Both the position numbers and the translations under genes were made by a program. Below the pieces are notes generated by a model, which worked only from the letters and a program-made list of their open reading frames with translations, was not told where the DNA came from and made no database searches. From CAIYRG01 sp964494505 (GTDB lineage Bacteria; Pseudomonadota; Alphaproteobacteria; Micropepsales; Micropepsaceae), in contig CAZBRO010000026.1 of assembly GCA_964494505.1 (NCBI GenBank), positions 17,695 through 81,694 of the forward strand: 64,000 nt of DNA. The letters are read 5' to 3'. Of this stretch, positions 1 through 9,134 are shown piece after piece. The first letter of the stretch is position 1. Each line of letters opens with the position of its first letter.

Positions 1-81
1 ATCCTGGCCGCGCCCAAGGGCGCAGCACCCACCGCAAACGCCGTCTTTGCGCCGGCCGACGGTTCGGATGCGGGCGGTTAG
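1..81 (+). CDS. C-terminal tail of an unidentified protein (truncated by window edge)
   Basis: Frame 1 is open from the first base to a TAG at 79-81, giving 26 residues rich in Ala, Pro and Gly with no recognisable motif. It may be the end of a plus-strand gene that starts outside the window, but so short an open frame could also be chance. The following 200 bases up to the DUF6152 gene hold no gene that I can support. Confidence 0.3.
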   Translation: MLAAPKGAAPTANAVFAPADGSDAGG

Positions 82-283
82 GGAAACGTCAACGGCACGC
101 CCCTCTCATCGCCCGCTTTTGGCGGCCGAAGTCAGGTGCCTCAGGGCGGCGGAAGTGCGCATGCCCGGGAGTTGGAAAAAGACGCAAACGGTTCTAAGTT
201 CCAAATAGCTTGCTCGCCGCCAGGTGTAGGAAATCGGTCCAAGGCCGCAGACAAGGTTGAGGGACCATATGAGGAGAACATCT

Positions 284-682
284 ATGAAACGTGTCATTCA
301 AGTCGCCGGCATTCCTTTGCTGCTTTCGGGGTTGCTTCTCGGTGCGACCACGGCCTCCGCGCACCATTCCTTCGCGATGTTCGACGCCACCAAGAGCGTC
401 ACCGTTGAAGGCACTGTGAAGAACGTCGCTTATGCCAATCCGCATGTCTGGGTCGACATGGTCGTCATGAACGACAAGAATCAGCCGGTGACGTGGGGCA
501 TGGAAGGCGGAAACCTGGGCGGGCTCTATCGCATGGGATGGGCGAAGGACACGATCAAGGCCGGCGACAAGATCAAGATGGAAGTTCATCCCATCAAGGA
601 CGGAACGCCGGGCGGACAGATCGTGCGAGTGACGTTGGCGGATGGGCGCGTTCTTGGCCGCGGGCCGGCACAGCAACAGTAA
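284..682 (+). CDS. DUF6152 family secreted protein, copy 1
   Basis: A 132-residue exported protein of unknown function. The ATG at 284 is chosen because GAGGAGAA lies 5-12 bases upstream; an earlier in-frame TTG at 257 has no ribosome site. Residues 1-26 form a Sec signal peptide ending ATTASA, so the mature protein is predicted to begin His-His-Ser-Phe. The signature HHSFAMFD and a later NPHVW (His54) are shared with the copies at 9135 and 28917. The family has no known activity; the N-terminal His pair plus His54 suggests a metal site (inference). It is followed 131 bases later by a PDFSGxW-family gene on the same strand, a pairing repeated elsewhere in the window. Confidence 0.85.
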   Translation: MKRVIQVAGIPLLLSGLLLGATTASAHHSFAMFDATKSVTVEGTVKNVAYANPHVWVDMVVMNDKNQPVTWGMEGGNLGGLYRMGWAKDTIKAGDKIKMEVHPIKDGTPGGQIVRVTLADGRVLGRGPAQQQ

Positions 683-813
683 CCGGCGAAATCGGCTGGA
701 AATCGGGGCGGGTGCGGCCATCGCGGGTGATGGCCGCATGTGAGTGGATTGGACACGGCGCATTCCCTTGAAGCCACGGGGAATGCAGCCTGTTGGCCAG
801 GGAGGAAATCGAG

Positions 814-1527
814 ATGCGTTTTCGGAACACGATGTTTGGTGGAGCGGCGGTCGCGGCGTTGGCTCTTCTTTCGAGCGGTGCGAATGCTCAGCCGATGTTG
901 AACGGGCATCCGGACTTCAGCGGGCTGTGGCAGTGCCGGACCAATTGCGGCAACAACGTGGTGCTTCCCCACGACAAGTTGGATGTGACGCCTGAGGGGC
1001 AAAAGCTTTACGCCGAGAAAAAGGCGGGCGTCGACCGCGGCGACCCGGCCGTCGATACCGGACTGATGTGCCACCCGCTGGGCATCCCTCGCCTGGCGAT
1101 GTTCGGGACTTTCGACATCCTGCAAAAGGACGACCACGTCGCGATCCTTGGCGAATGGCTGGGTCCGGGGCGGGAGATCTATTTCGCCAATCAGCACCGC
1201 AAGGATTATTTCCCGACCTTCATGGGCGATTCGATCGCGCATTGGGAAGGCAACACGCTGGTCATCGACACCGTCGATATCGATGAGGAGACGCTGGTCG
1301 ACAGCAGCGGTTTCCCGCATTCGGATCAGCTTCATTTCATCGAACGCTGGACCATGTCGCCTGATGGGAAAACCATCACCTCCGCGTGGACGCTGACGGA
1401 CCCCAAAATCTTCAAAGCGACGTTCCAGAGGAACGTGACTTACACACGGAAAAATGCGGCCGACGAAAGGCAAAGGATTGTCGAAAACGTTTGCCAGAAC
1501 GTCGAGGTGGGCGGCAAGTTGAGGTGA
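814..1527 (+). CDS. Secreted PDFSGxW-family protein, copy 1 (function unknown)
   Basis: A 237-residue exported protein. The ATG at 814 has GGGAGGAAA just upstream; the in-frame TTG at 793 does not. The signal peptide ends near GANAQ. The mature part opens with HPDFSGLWQC and carries the block GDSIAHWEGNTLVIDTV followed by FPHSDQLHFIERW, which is shared with four other genes here (7049, 8322, 31706, 32623). All five keep a Cys before G-x-P (here MCHPLGIP) and a second Cys near the C-terminus (ENVCQN), so a disulfide is likely. This copy has two extra Cys near its mature N-terminus. No catalytic role is known to me. A strong terminator follows at 1590. Confidence 0.8.
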   Translation: MRFRNTMFGGAAVAALALLSSGANAQPMLNGHPDFSGLWQCRTNCGNNVVLPHDKLDVTPEGQKLYAEKKAGVDRGDPAVDTGLMCHPLGIPRLAMFGTFDILQKDDHVAILGEWLGPGREIYFANQHRKDYFPTFMGDSIAHWEGNTLVIDTVDIDEETLVDSSGFPHSDQLHFIERWTMSPDGKTITSAWTLTDPKIFKATFQRNVTYTRKNAADERQRIVENVCQNVEVGGKLR

Positions 1528-1589
1528 TCGCGGGCCTCTGTGCCTGGGCTTATGGACCGGGCACCGCGAGGGATACTTCCGGTTGAAAT

Positions 1590-1630
1590 CAGGCCGCCAG
1601 TCCATGTGATCGGCGGCCTGAATGTTTTTT
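1590..1630 (+). terminator. Rho-independent terminator after the 814 gene
   Basis: A perfect 9-bp stem (CAGGCCGCC at 1590-1598 pairing with GGCGGCCTG at 1612-1620) has a 13-nt loop and is followed by a run of six T at about 1625-1630. It ends the DUF6152/PDFSGxW transcription unit and separates it from the TonB receptor. The rest of the 383-base gap (1528-1910) holds a CRP-like palindrome at 1683 and no gene. Confidence 0.85.
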
Positions 1631-1682
1631 GAGCAATTCGCGCGACAGGAAAAATCCACTTTTTTGCAGTGTGCTTTTCCAA

Positions 1683-1698
1683 TGTGGCGTAAGTCACA
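1683..1698. promoter_or_regulatory. CRP/FNR-like palindrome upstream of the TonB receptor gene
   Basis: TGTGG-N6-TCACA matches the CRP half-site pattern TGTGA-N6-TCACA at nine of ten positions with the standard six-base spacer. It lies about 215 bases before the receptor start and just after the preceding terminator. A CRP- or FNR-family regulator could act here; one site by eye is not proof. Confidence 0.4.
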
Positions 1699-1910
1699 CA
1701 GCACGCCCGGAATGCGAGCCAGCGCAGGGTACTTGCCTTGCTGCCCCACGCGGCGCTCGGTTAGTGTGCCTTGAAATCTGGCTGGTTTTACAGATCAGAG
1801 AGGAAACTTGCGCCCAGACCGGGGGCCGGGATGGTGCCAGGGAGTATTAACAAGGCTGAGCGCGGCTAAATTACAACACTAGGGCCGCGGCATCCAAAGA
1901 GGGGGATAAT

Positions 1911-4900
1911 ATGAAGTTTTCGAATGCGCGCGCGCGGAGCGCAAAGCGATTTGCTGTCCTGTTGGGGACTGCGTCCTTCGCGAGCTTGACGGTTGTTGTT
2001 GCCAGCGCCGAGGCTCAGCAGGTTGCCCAGGCCCAAATGGCGCAGGCGCCGACAACCGAACTGCCGCCCGAGCAAGTTCTCATAACGGGATCGCTGATTC
2101 GCGGAACAGTGGCGGTCGGCGCGCCGGTAACGACTCTCAGCCAGGCCGATTTCGCCCAGGCCGGCGTCGTATCGGTGGGCGACCTGCTGACACAGGCTCT
2201 GCCGGCGCTTCTCAATCATGCGTCGTCAGGCTCCGCCAATGCCGGCTTCGGCAACTTCATTAACCGCCTCAACATCCACGGCTTGAACGGCGTCGATACG
2301 CGAACGCTGATGCTGATCGACGGCATGAAAATGCCGCCGCAAGGAACCGGCGCTATCCAATATGACCCCTCGATCATACCAAACGTCGCACTCGACCGTG
2401 TCGACGTGCTGGCGGATGGCGCATCGGCAACCTACGGGTCCGAAGCCGTGGCGGGCGTGGTCAATTTGATTCTCAAGCGCGGCTATGATGGAGCCCTTCT
2501 GCAAGGCACCGTCGGTTCGGATACGGGCGGCGGTTTCAACTTCGACACCCAGGCCCTCTACGGCCGGACCTGGCAGGGTGGCGATGTTACGATCAGCTTC
2601 GAATATGGTTCGCAGCAGGCGCTGAATGCGAGCTCGCGCTCTTACTACACGCAGGATTTCAGGCCCTGGGGCTTGGACAACCAGACGCCTTTGGTCGCCG
2701 CCTATCCGGGCATCGTTTCCATTGGGGCTCCGGCCACCGCGTCAGGCGCCGCCACGACGCTCGCCGCGCTTTGCGCCAATTGTTATTCGATCCCCAAGGG
2801 AATCGGCGCGACGACGGCCCCGACCTGGGCTCAAATTGCCGCAAATCCCGGCGTCGGAAATCTGATCAATCCCACGTCGACGTCGGAAGTGCTGCCGTCC
2901 GACCAGTGGACGGCATCTACCATTACCTTCGATCAGGATTTGTTGCCCTGGCTGCAGTTCAATGCGGAAGGGTACTATTCCAACCGCCGCGACCAGACGC
3001 ACAATCCCGACGTCGGCGTGACATCCGGCGGCATACCCACGACCAATCCTTTTTACCCAACGGGTACGCTGTGTACGACCAATCCGTCGACGGCTGTCCC
3101 GGCCGGCGTGCCTGCGGGCTGCACCCCGAACAATCTGCGCGTGAGCTACGACTATCTCCAGCTTCCGAATATCGAACGGGCTACGGAGCTGTCGGACCGC
3201 TACACGCTGGGCTTTACCGTCAAGCTGCCTGCCGATTGGCAGGCCAAGATTTTCGGCGCGAGCAGCGACGAAGAAGTCCGCAGAACATTTGTCTCGAACC
3301 TCAGACTGGTCAGCCCGAACAATGTGAATGCAGCACTGGGCGCAACCGTGGCCGCGACGGCTGCGAGCGGAAATTCGCCGGGCGTCCCCTCTTTCACCAA
3401 GCCCTCGAACGTTCCCTATCTGAACCTGTTCTGCGACCCGACGGCGTTCAACTGTATCGACCCGACGACGCTTCGCTACATCGAGATGTACAATACCAAC
3501 AACTCCAGCTATCTCGAGCATGAGGCCGGGGTCAATTTCGACGGTCCCCTGTTCGACCTTCCCGGCGGAACGGTGCGGGCGGCGATCGGCGGCGACTACA
3601 CATATGAGGCCTATTCGATCACGACGACGACCGAGCCGATAACGAGCCAGCTCGACGTGGCGACGCCGGATCACCTGACGCGAACGGTTTATTCCGCGTT
3701 CGGACAATTGAACGTGCCCATTGTCGGAGACGCGAACAAGCTTCCGTTCGTCGAAAGACTGGAACTTGAAGTTTCCGGGCGCTACGACCGCTACGACGAT
3801 TTCGGCAGCACGGCCAACCCCCGCATCTCGGCCGATTGGACCATCGGCTACGGGCTCACGGCGCGCGGCAGTTGGGGCACGAACTTCGTCGCGCCGTCGT
3901 TCAAATCGCTGTCGAGCGTGCTGGCACGCAATATCACGCCCTTCAACACCGGCGGCGTCAATCTGTCGACCATACAAGCCTGTCCCACCGGCGCGACAGC
4001 ACCGGCGGCTGGGTCTGCCGCGGCCATCCTCAACCCCACCTGTGCGGGAGCCAACGCAACGTTCCAGGCGGGTGCTGCGAATTTCCCGATCGGCATTCAG
4101 GTCGGTTCGTCAGGCGGATCGGGCGGTCTTGCCGGCTTCCTGCGGCCGGCCGATTACAAGACCGGGCCTGAAAAGGCGGACAACTGGGTCTTGGGCCTGG
4201 AGTGGGCGCCCACCGACAACATCTTCAAAGGCCTGGATATCCAAACCACCTTGTGGCGGGTCCATATCAAGGAGCCGATTGCCGGTCTTGCTCCCAATAC
4301 CGGAAACGGCATGAACGATCCGACCACCCGGTTCTTGTTCATCCTGCCCGGCGATCCGCAATTCGCGGCCGCCGTGAACTACGCGCTGACCAATCCGCTT
4401 GCAGGCTCTAATGTTGTCGGCATCAATCCCGCCAGCGTCAAATGGATCGAAGACGGTTCGGCCAGAAACACCGGCACCAAGGACACCGAGGGCCTGGACT
4501 TCAGTGTCAGCTACGATCTGGACCTGGGCAATCTTGGCGCGTGGAATACGGGCATAACCGGGGCGTACTATTTACACGATTTCGTCCAGCTGGTGGACAA
4601 CGCGGCGACCAACGATACCTTTCACGACACCACGACCGGCGAGGCGCGTTCGGAGAAGCTCCGGTACAGAGCGCGCTTGGGGTGGGCCGACGGTCCGTAT
4701 TCCGCCACCGTCTTCGTCGATTATGCGTCCCATTTCTATTCGACGTTCACGTTACCCTCGGCAGCCGTCCTCGCCCCCTTCCCGAACCTGGTGGCGGATC
4801 CAAGACTCCTGGACCTTGTTCCTTCGACATACCTTTTCGACGTGTCGCTGGGATACAGCACGGGTGACGCCCCGGCGATCGAGTACCTCCGCAACATCAA

Positions 4901-5063
4901 TCTCTATCTGACCGTGAATAACATCTTCAACCGCAACCCGCCGTTCCAATATGGCGGCACCGCAAACCCCTACGCCTTCTACAATGGAGGCACGGGCACC
5001 GCAGGCGGTGGTATCAGTCCTGCCGGCCGCATGTGGCGGCTTGGCATCACAAAGCAGTTTTGA
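1911..5063 (+). CDS. TonB-dependent outer-membrane receptor
   Basis: A 1050-residue receptor that should import a large substrate across the outer membrane using TonB energy. Residues 1-36 are a long, Arg-rich signal peptide ending AEAQ. The plug domain follows (about 50-190), with VLITGSLIRG, the plug core LNIHGLNGVDTRTLMLIDG and the typical VDRVDVL-type segment ending SEAVAGVVNLILKR. A long beta-barrel fills the rest, and the protein ends in KQF, the aromatic C-terminus typical of beta-barrel proteins. The length is at the upper end for the family, with extended Gly/Ala/Thr-rich loops. No TonB/ExbBD or SusD-like partner is adjacent, so the substrate is not indicated. The CRP-like box at 1683 lies in its upstream region and a strong terminator follows. 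Confidence 0.95.
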   Translation: MKFSNARARSAKRFAVLLGTASFASLTVVVASAEAQQVAQAQMAQAPTTELPPEQVLITGSLIRGTVAVGAPVTTLSQADFAQAGVVSVGDLLTQALPALLNHASSGSANAGFGNFINRLNIHGLNGVDTRTLMLIDGMKMPPQGTGAIQYDPSIIPNVALDRVDVLADGASATYGSEAVAGVVNLILKRGYDGALLQGTVGSDTGGGFNFDTQALYGRTWQGGDVTISFEYGSQQALNASSRSYYTQDFRPWGLDNQTPLVAAYPGIVSIGAPATASGAATTLAALCANCYSIPKGIGATTAPTWAQIAANPGVGNLINPTSTSEVLPSDQWTASTITFDQDLLPWLQFNAEGYYSNRRDQTHNPDVGVTSGGIPTTNPFYPTGTLCTTNPSTAVPAGVPAGCTPNNLRVSYDYLQLPNIERATELSDRYTLGFTVKLPADWQAKIFGASSDEEVRRTFVSNLRLVSPNNVNAALGATVAATAASGNSPGVPSFTKPSNVPYLNLFCDPTAFNCIDPTTLRYIEMYNTNNSSYLEHEAGVNFDGPLFDLPGGTVRAAIGGDYTYEAYSITTTTEPITSQLDVATPDHLTRTVYSAFGQLNVPIVGDANKLPFVERLELEVSGRYDRYDDFGSTANPRISADWTIGYGLTARGSWGTNFVAPSFKSLSSVLARNITPFNTGGVNLSTIQACPTGATAPAAGSAAAILNPTCAGANATFQAGAANFPIGIQVGSSGGSGGLAGFLRPADYKTGPEKADNWVLGLEWAPTDNIFKGLDIQTTLWRVHIKEPIAGLAPNTGNGMNDPTTRFLFILPGDPQFAAAVNYALTNPLAGSNVVGINPASVKWIEDGSARNTGTKDTEGLDFSVSYDLDLGNLGAWNTGITGAYYLHDFVQLVDNAATNDTFHDTTTGEARSEKLRYRARLGWADGPYSATVFVDYASHFYSTFTLPSAAVLAPFPNLVADPRLLDLVPSTYLFDVSLGYSTGDAPAIEYLRNINLYLTVNNIFNRNPPFQYGGTANPYAFYNGGTGTAGGGISPAGRMWRLGITKQF

Positions 5064-5089
5064 TCGTTTGTGTGAGCAGGTTATGCTGG

Positions 5090-5126
5090 AGCGCGGTCCG
5101 TTGAAACAGACCGCGCTTTAGTTTTT
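5090..5126 (+). terminator. Rho-independent terminator after the TonB receptor gene
   Basis: A perfect 9-bp stem (AGCGCGGTC at 5090-5098 with GACCGCGCT at 5109-5117), a 10-nt loop, and the tail TTTAGTTTTT. It lies only 15 bases before the next start codon, so the TPR-methyltransferase gene must rely on read-through or on a promoter within the receptor gene. Confidence 0.85.
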
Positions 5127-5141
5127 GGGGGCCGGAGCTCC

Positions 5142-6956
5142 GTGCTGCAGCAGGCCATCTTGCTTCATCAACAAGGCCGGTCTGCCGAAGCGGAATCCCT
5201 GTATCGCAAAATCCTCGCGCAGAACCCGCGGAACGCGGACGCGCTGCATCTCCTGGGCGCGCTCGAGCTGCAAAGGAGAAATCTGACCGCGGCAATAGAA
5301 TATTTCGACCGCGCGGTCGAAATCGATCCGAACCGGGCGGCCTTCTTTTCCAACCGCGGAATCGCGTTGCAGGATATGAATCGATTCGACGAGGCGCTGC
5401 TGAGCTACGAGCGCGCGCTGGCGATCAGCCCGGAAAATCCCGATGTGCTCAACAACCGCGGCAGCGCGCTGCGCGCGCTGAGGCGCTTCGATGAAGCGCT
5501 TTCAAGCTACGATCGTGCGCTCGCGATGCGGCCCGATTATGCCGAGGCGCACAACAACCGCGGCAATGTGCTGAGAGACTTGAAGCGTCCCGGGGATGCG
5601 CTTGGAAGTTACGATTCCGCGCTCGCGATCCAGCCCGGCTACGCGGATGCGCGCCGCAATCGCGCCGCCACCTTGCAGGACCTCGGCCGCCATGACGAAG
5701 CCCTTGCCGGGTTCGAAGCGGTCATCGTGCTCACTCCCCACGAGGCAAGCGCTTATCGCGACCGCGGTATGGTGCAGCAGCTTCTGAAACGCCGTGCCGA
5801 CGCGATTGCGAGCTTCGAGAAAGCCATCGCGCTCAAGCCCGATTATGCGCAAAGTTACAACAATCTCGCCAATGTTCTGGCGGAGGAGGGGAGGCTCGAC
5901 GATGCGGCCGCGCGCTACCAACATGCGCTCGCGCTCAAACCCGATTTCCTCGAAGCCCATATCAATCTCGCCGCCATCTTCAAGCACCAGGGCAGGCTCG
6001 ACGATGCGATTGCCCATTATAGGAACGCCTTGGCGATCGAGCCGCGTTATGTGGAAGCTCACCTTCATCTCGGCGATGTGTATCTGGAGCAAGGGCGGCC
6101 AGGCGACGCGCTGTTCGCGGCCGAAGCCGCCGCCCGCGAACAGGAGGAGCCGTCATTCCCTCATTTCGCGCTCGGCGTGCTGCTTGCCAGATGCGATCGC
6201 AAGGACGACGCCCGCCGGCATTTGCTGAGGCATCTGGAACAGGACGAGGCCGACGAACAGGGTGCCCGCCTCATCCTCGCCGGATTGGCGTCGGGGCCGA
6301 TGCCGGATCGCGCATCCGACGCGCAGATGCGGAAATTATATGAAAACCGCGCAGGCCGTTGGGGCGAGGCGGAAACATACCGCGGCCATGAATTGGCGGT
6401 GGACGCCGTCGTCAGGCTCTTCCCCGGCGCAACAGGTCTCGACATTCTCGATGCCGGCTGCGGCACGGGGCTGGTGGGCGCCCGATTGCGCGGGTTGGCG
6501 CGGCGGCTCGAGGGTGTTGATCTCGTGCCCGCCATGCTCGAAAAGGCGGAAGACACGGGCGCTTACGACGTGCTGCAGCGGGGCGATCTGGTGGAATTCC
6601 TCGCCGCCCGTCCCGCACGCTACGATGTCGTCGTCAGCGCGGCGACCCTCATCCATTTCGGCGATCTTGAGCCCGTGTTCCGGGCGGCCGCTTCAAGCCT
6701 TCGCGACAAAGGCCTGTTTGTGTTCACGCTCTTCCCGAACGATGACGGCGAACAAAATCGCGACGTCGCGGTCGCACCCCTGGGCGGGCTGGGCGAAGGC
6801 GGGTGTTATGTCCACGGCCGCGGGTACGTGACGCGCCTTGCCGAAGAGAACGGGTTTTCCGTGGCCCTCATGGAGACCGGCGTGCACGAATACGACAAGC
6901 GGGGGAATCCCGCACACGGATTGGTCGTCGCGCTTCGCCGCAACGCCCTCCCCTGA
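5142..6956 (+). CDS. Tetratricopeptide-repeat protein fused to a class I SAM methyltransferase
   Basis: A 604-residue cytosolic protein without a signal peptide. Residues about 1-370 are consecutive 34-residue TPR units (repeated patterns such as AEAHNNRGNVL and PDYAQSYNNLANVL), a scaffold for protein partners. From about 400 the protein is a class I methyltransferase: the SAM-binding loop reads LDAGCGTGLVG, followed by an acidic turn (EGVDLVPAML) and a VVVSAATLIHF segment. The TPR part probably presents a protein or glycan substrate; the target is unknown. The start is a GTG at 5142 with GGAG close upstream. It lies directly after the TonB receptor's terminator, so any functional link to the receptor is only positional. 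Confidence 0.9.
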   Translation: MLQQAILLHQQGRSAEAESLYRKILAQNPRNADALHLLGALELQRRNLTAAIEYFDRAVEIDPNRAAFFSNRGIALQDMNRFDEALLSYERALAISPENPDVLNNRGSALRALRRFDEALSSYDRALAMRPDYAEAHNNRGNVLRDLKRPGDALGSYDSALAIQPGYADARRNRAATLQDLGRHDEALAGFEAVIVLTPHEASAYRDRGMVQQLLKRRADAIASFEKAIALKPDYAQSYNNLANVLAEEGRLDDAAARYQHALALKPDFLEAHINLAAIFKHQGRLDDAIAHYRNALAIEPRYVEAHLHLGDVYLEQGRPGDALFAAEAAAREQEEPSFPHFALGVLLARCDRKDDARRHLLRHLEQDEADEQGARLILAGLASGPMPDRASDAQMRKLYENRAGRWGEAETYRGHELAVDAVVRLFPGATGLDILDAGCGTGLVGARLRGLARRLEGVDLVPAMLEKAEDTGAYDVLQRGDLVEFLAARPARYDVVVSAATLIHFGDLEPVFRAAASSLRDKGLFVFTLFPNDDGEQNRDVAVAPLGGLGEGGCYVHGRGYVTRLAEENGFSVALMETGVHEYDKRGNPAHGLVVALRRNALP

Positions 6957-6982
6957 GCCGCTGAGCGGCGCTGCCCAAAAGC

Positions 6983-7021
6983 AAATCGCGCCGCGCGGGG
7001 TGGCGCACGGCGCGATTTTTT
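6983..7021. terminator. Bidirectional terminator between convergent genes
   Basis: AAATCGCGCC (6983-6992) pairs perfectly with GGCGCGATTT (7009-7018), followed by a T run to 7021. A-rich sequence on the other side (AAAAGCAAA) gives a U tract in the opposite direction too, which suits the convergent genes at 5142 (+) and 7049 (-). Confidence 0.85.
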
Positions 7022-7048
7022 CGTCATCCCAAACCGGCGATGCACGGT

Positions 7049-8050
7049 TCAGAAATCCGGCTTGGCCGCTTCCGGCACCGGATCGAAGCCAAGATTGAAC
7101 CGGTCGCCATTGTTGGCCGCACAGGTGTCTTCGTCCATGGCCCCATTCGCGCGATAGCGCGGACGCCTTGCGCCCCACGGCTTATAGGCGAGACCCGGGT
7201 CGTCGGCCGTCCAGGAAATGTCCACCGCCTTGCCGCCATCCACCACGCGGAAGCGCTCCACCACATGAAGCTTGGTGGTGTGCGGTGTGCGGAATCCGTC
7301 CACGAACGTCTTGTCGTTCAAGCCGATCGTATCAACGACCAGCGTGTCGCCTTCGTAATGGCCGACCGATTCGCCGTACCAGGAAGGCTCCGGATTCTTC
7401 GAATGCGGTACGTTCATGAAGATGTGGCGCACGCGTCCGCCCTGATACATCACCACTTCCTTGGGCGTCTGGATGAAATACAGCGATTGCGGCGCTTCAT
7501 GGATATCGGGAACGCCGGTCTCCCAGCATCTTGCCTGGCGGGTTTCGCCGTTTCTTTCCTTCAGCACCAGCGCATTCTGCTTTTTCAACGCTTCGATGGC
7601 CCAGGGCTGCAGATTCTTGGCGGCCTCGCTGGTCAGATCGGCGACGCGATAGTTCGAAGGCTGGCTGACCTGCGTGGCCACGGAATTGTTGTAAAACGGA
7701 TGGGCGGGGCCATCCGAAATCGGCCCGATTCCGCTCAGGGGCGCGGCCCATTCGTTGAACGTGCGGGCGTGGGCGTAATCGGTCGGGTCGGGCGGTCCGC
7801 CTTTGCGGACGTAGCCGGTCCAGCCCTGGGCCGCCGGCAGCATCAGCGGAGGAACGCCACCGGCCAGCGGCACGCCGGGGTCCTTGGAAAAATCCGGAAC
7901 GGCCACCGGCGTATAGGGCTGCTTCTTCGCAGAATCCGCAGCCACGGCCGGCAACAGCATCGCGGCGCCGATGAGACCCGCCAGCACGCCGCCGGCGAGC
8001 AAGCGCGTACGGAATTTCGACTGTTGGCCCGCGGCCGCCAGATTCGACAT
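7049..8050 (-). CDS. Secreted PDFSGxW-family protein, copy 2 (function unknown)
   Basis: A 333-residue exported protein. The ATG at 8050 is preceded by GGGGAGGATCATCG; a longer frame to 8125 lacks a ribosome site. The signal peptide ends near LLPAVAADS. It shows the family core: a conserved Cys (RCWETGVP), IQTPKEVVMYQ, then SVGHYEGDTLVVDTIG, NDKTFVDGF, PHTTKLHVVERF, and the terminal motif DTCAANNGDRFN with the ending AAKPDF. It is closest to the copy at 32623, sharing nearly all these blocks. Transcribed away from the 8322 copy across a 271-base divergent promoter region. Function unknown. Confidence 0.8.
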   Translation of the reverse strand: MSNLAAAGQQSKFRTRLLAGGVLAGLIGAAMLLPAVAADSAKKQPYTPVAVPDFSKDPGVPLAGGVPPLMLPAAQGWTGYVRKGGPPDPTDYAHARTFNEWAAPLSGIGPISDGPAHPFYNNSVATQVSQPSNYRVADLTSEAAKNLQPWAIEALKKQNALVLKERNGETRQARCWETGVPDIHEAPQSLYFIQTPKEVVMYQGGRVRHIFMNVPHSKNPEPSWYGESVGHYEGDTLVVDTIGLNDKTFVDGFRTPHTTKLHVVERFRVVDGGKAVDISWTADDPGLAYKPWGARRPRYRANGAMDEDTCAANNGDRFNLGFDPVPEAAKPDF

Positions 8051-8159
8051 CGATGATCCTCCCCTCAATATTTTACCATCCGAAACCGGACGGAAATTTA
8101 CATCACGGCCCCGCGGCGGCCACACTCGAAATGTATCAAAATGTGTCGCGAAAGGCTCT

Positions 8160-8175
8160 ATTTACTTAGCTAAAT
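8160..8175. promoter_or_regulatory. AT-rich imperfect palindrome in the 7049/8322 divergent promoter region
   Basis: ATTTACTTAGCTAAAT is an imperfect 16-bp palindrome (two mismatched positions) in otherwise G+C-rich DNA, roughly midway between the divergently transcribed genes at 8050 (-) and 8322 (+). It could be an operator for a shared regulator or an AT-rich promoter element. Evidence is composition and position only. Confidence 0.25.
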
Positions 8176-8321
8176 GACTAGCACTTCGCGGCCTGGTTTT
8201 CCAGGCAAACGGCATGGTGAATCGGATAGCAGCATCTCGGGAGACTCAATTCGAAATTGGGGATTTGAATGGCTGCAGAACAGATTATAAGATGCGTACA
8301 AAGCCGTGGGAGGCAGGGAAT

Positions 8322-9086
8322 ATGGGAGAGAGTAGCGTGAGGTTTCGCGCCGGTTCGGCGCTGGGCGCTTTACTGATTGCCTCCATCGGATATGCGTCGG
8401 CGGCCCATGCCGCGGCCGCGGCAGTTCCCGATCTTTCGGGCACCTATTGGGCAACCGAATATCACGCCAAGATCCAGGTCCTCGGCGGCGGCGATCCGCC
8501 CCTGAATGCGGCCGGCAAGATGGCCTATCAAATGAACCAGGCCGGCCTGAAGGACGGCTCGCTTCCCGATCCGGCGCGCAAGGTTTGCCTGCCCGACGGC
8601 GTGCCCCGGGTGCTTGCGACACCTTATCCTTTTGAGCTGTTCCAGTTGCCCGTGGGTCAGGTGACGTTCGTTCACGAACTCAATCACCAGATCCGGCCGA
8701 TCCCGCTGAATGGGAAATTGCCCTCCTATGAGGACTCGCTCCTCTACCCCACCTATGGCGGACGCTCGGTCGCCCATTATGAGGGCGACACGATGGTGAT
8801 CGAGAGCAACAGCTTCAACGATCAGACTTTCCTCGACGCGACGGGTCTTCCGCACAGCGACAAGCTGGTGACCACCGAGCGCGTTCGGAAGATCGGCAAC
8901 CAGCTCGAGGACGTCGTCACGATCCACGATCCCGATCTGTATACGAAAGACTGGCAGGCGCGCTTCGTCTATGCTCAACGCGACGATGTCCGCCTCCAGG
9001 ATTACGCCTGCGGCGACAAGCATCGCGACATTTCCATGGTAAAAGGGGTAAACGAAGCGCGGGCCGCACGCGCTCAGGGGCGGTAA
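8322..9086 (+). CDS. Secreted PDFSGxW-family protein, copy 3 (function unknown)
   Basis: A 254-residue exported protein. The ATG at 8322 follows GGGAGGCAGGGAAT, a good ribosome site; earlier in-frame starts at 8214 and 8292 lack one. The signal peptide ends SAAHAAAAA and the mature part starts VPDLSGTYW. Core blocks are KVCLPDGVP, SVAHYEGDTMVIES, NDQTFLDATGLPHSDKL and a late Cys (DYACGD). It lacks the terminal KPDF found in copies 2, 4 and 5. It is followed 48 bases later by a DUF6152 gene, probably on the same transcript. Confidence 0.8.
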   Translation: MGESSVRFRAGSALGALLIASIGYASAAHAAAAAVPDLSGTYWATEYHAKIQVLGGGDPPLNAAGKMAYQMNQAGLKDGSLPDPARKVCLPDGVPRVLATPYPFELFQLPVGQVTFVHELNHQIRPIPLNGKLPSYEDSLLYPTYGGRSVAHYEGDTMVIESNSFNDQTFLDATGLPHSDKLVTTERVRKIGNQLEDVVTIHDPDLYTKDWQARFVYAQRDDVRLQDYACGDKHRDISMVKGVNEARAARAQGR

Positions 9087-9134
9087 TTGAATAATCGGCC
9101 ATTCCACCAGGATAGAGTTTAAGAGGAGCCACGA

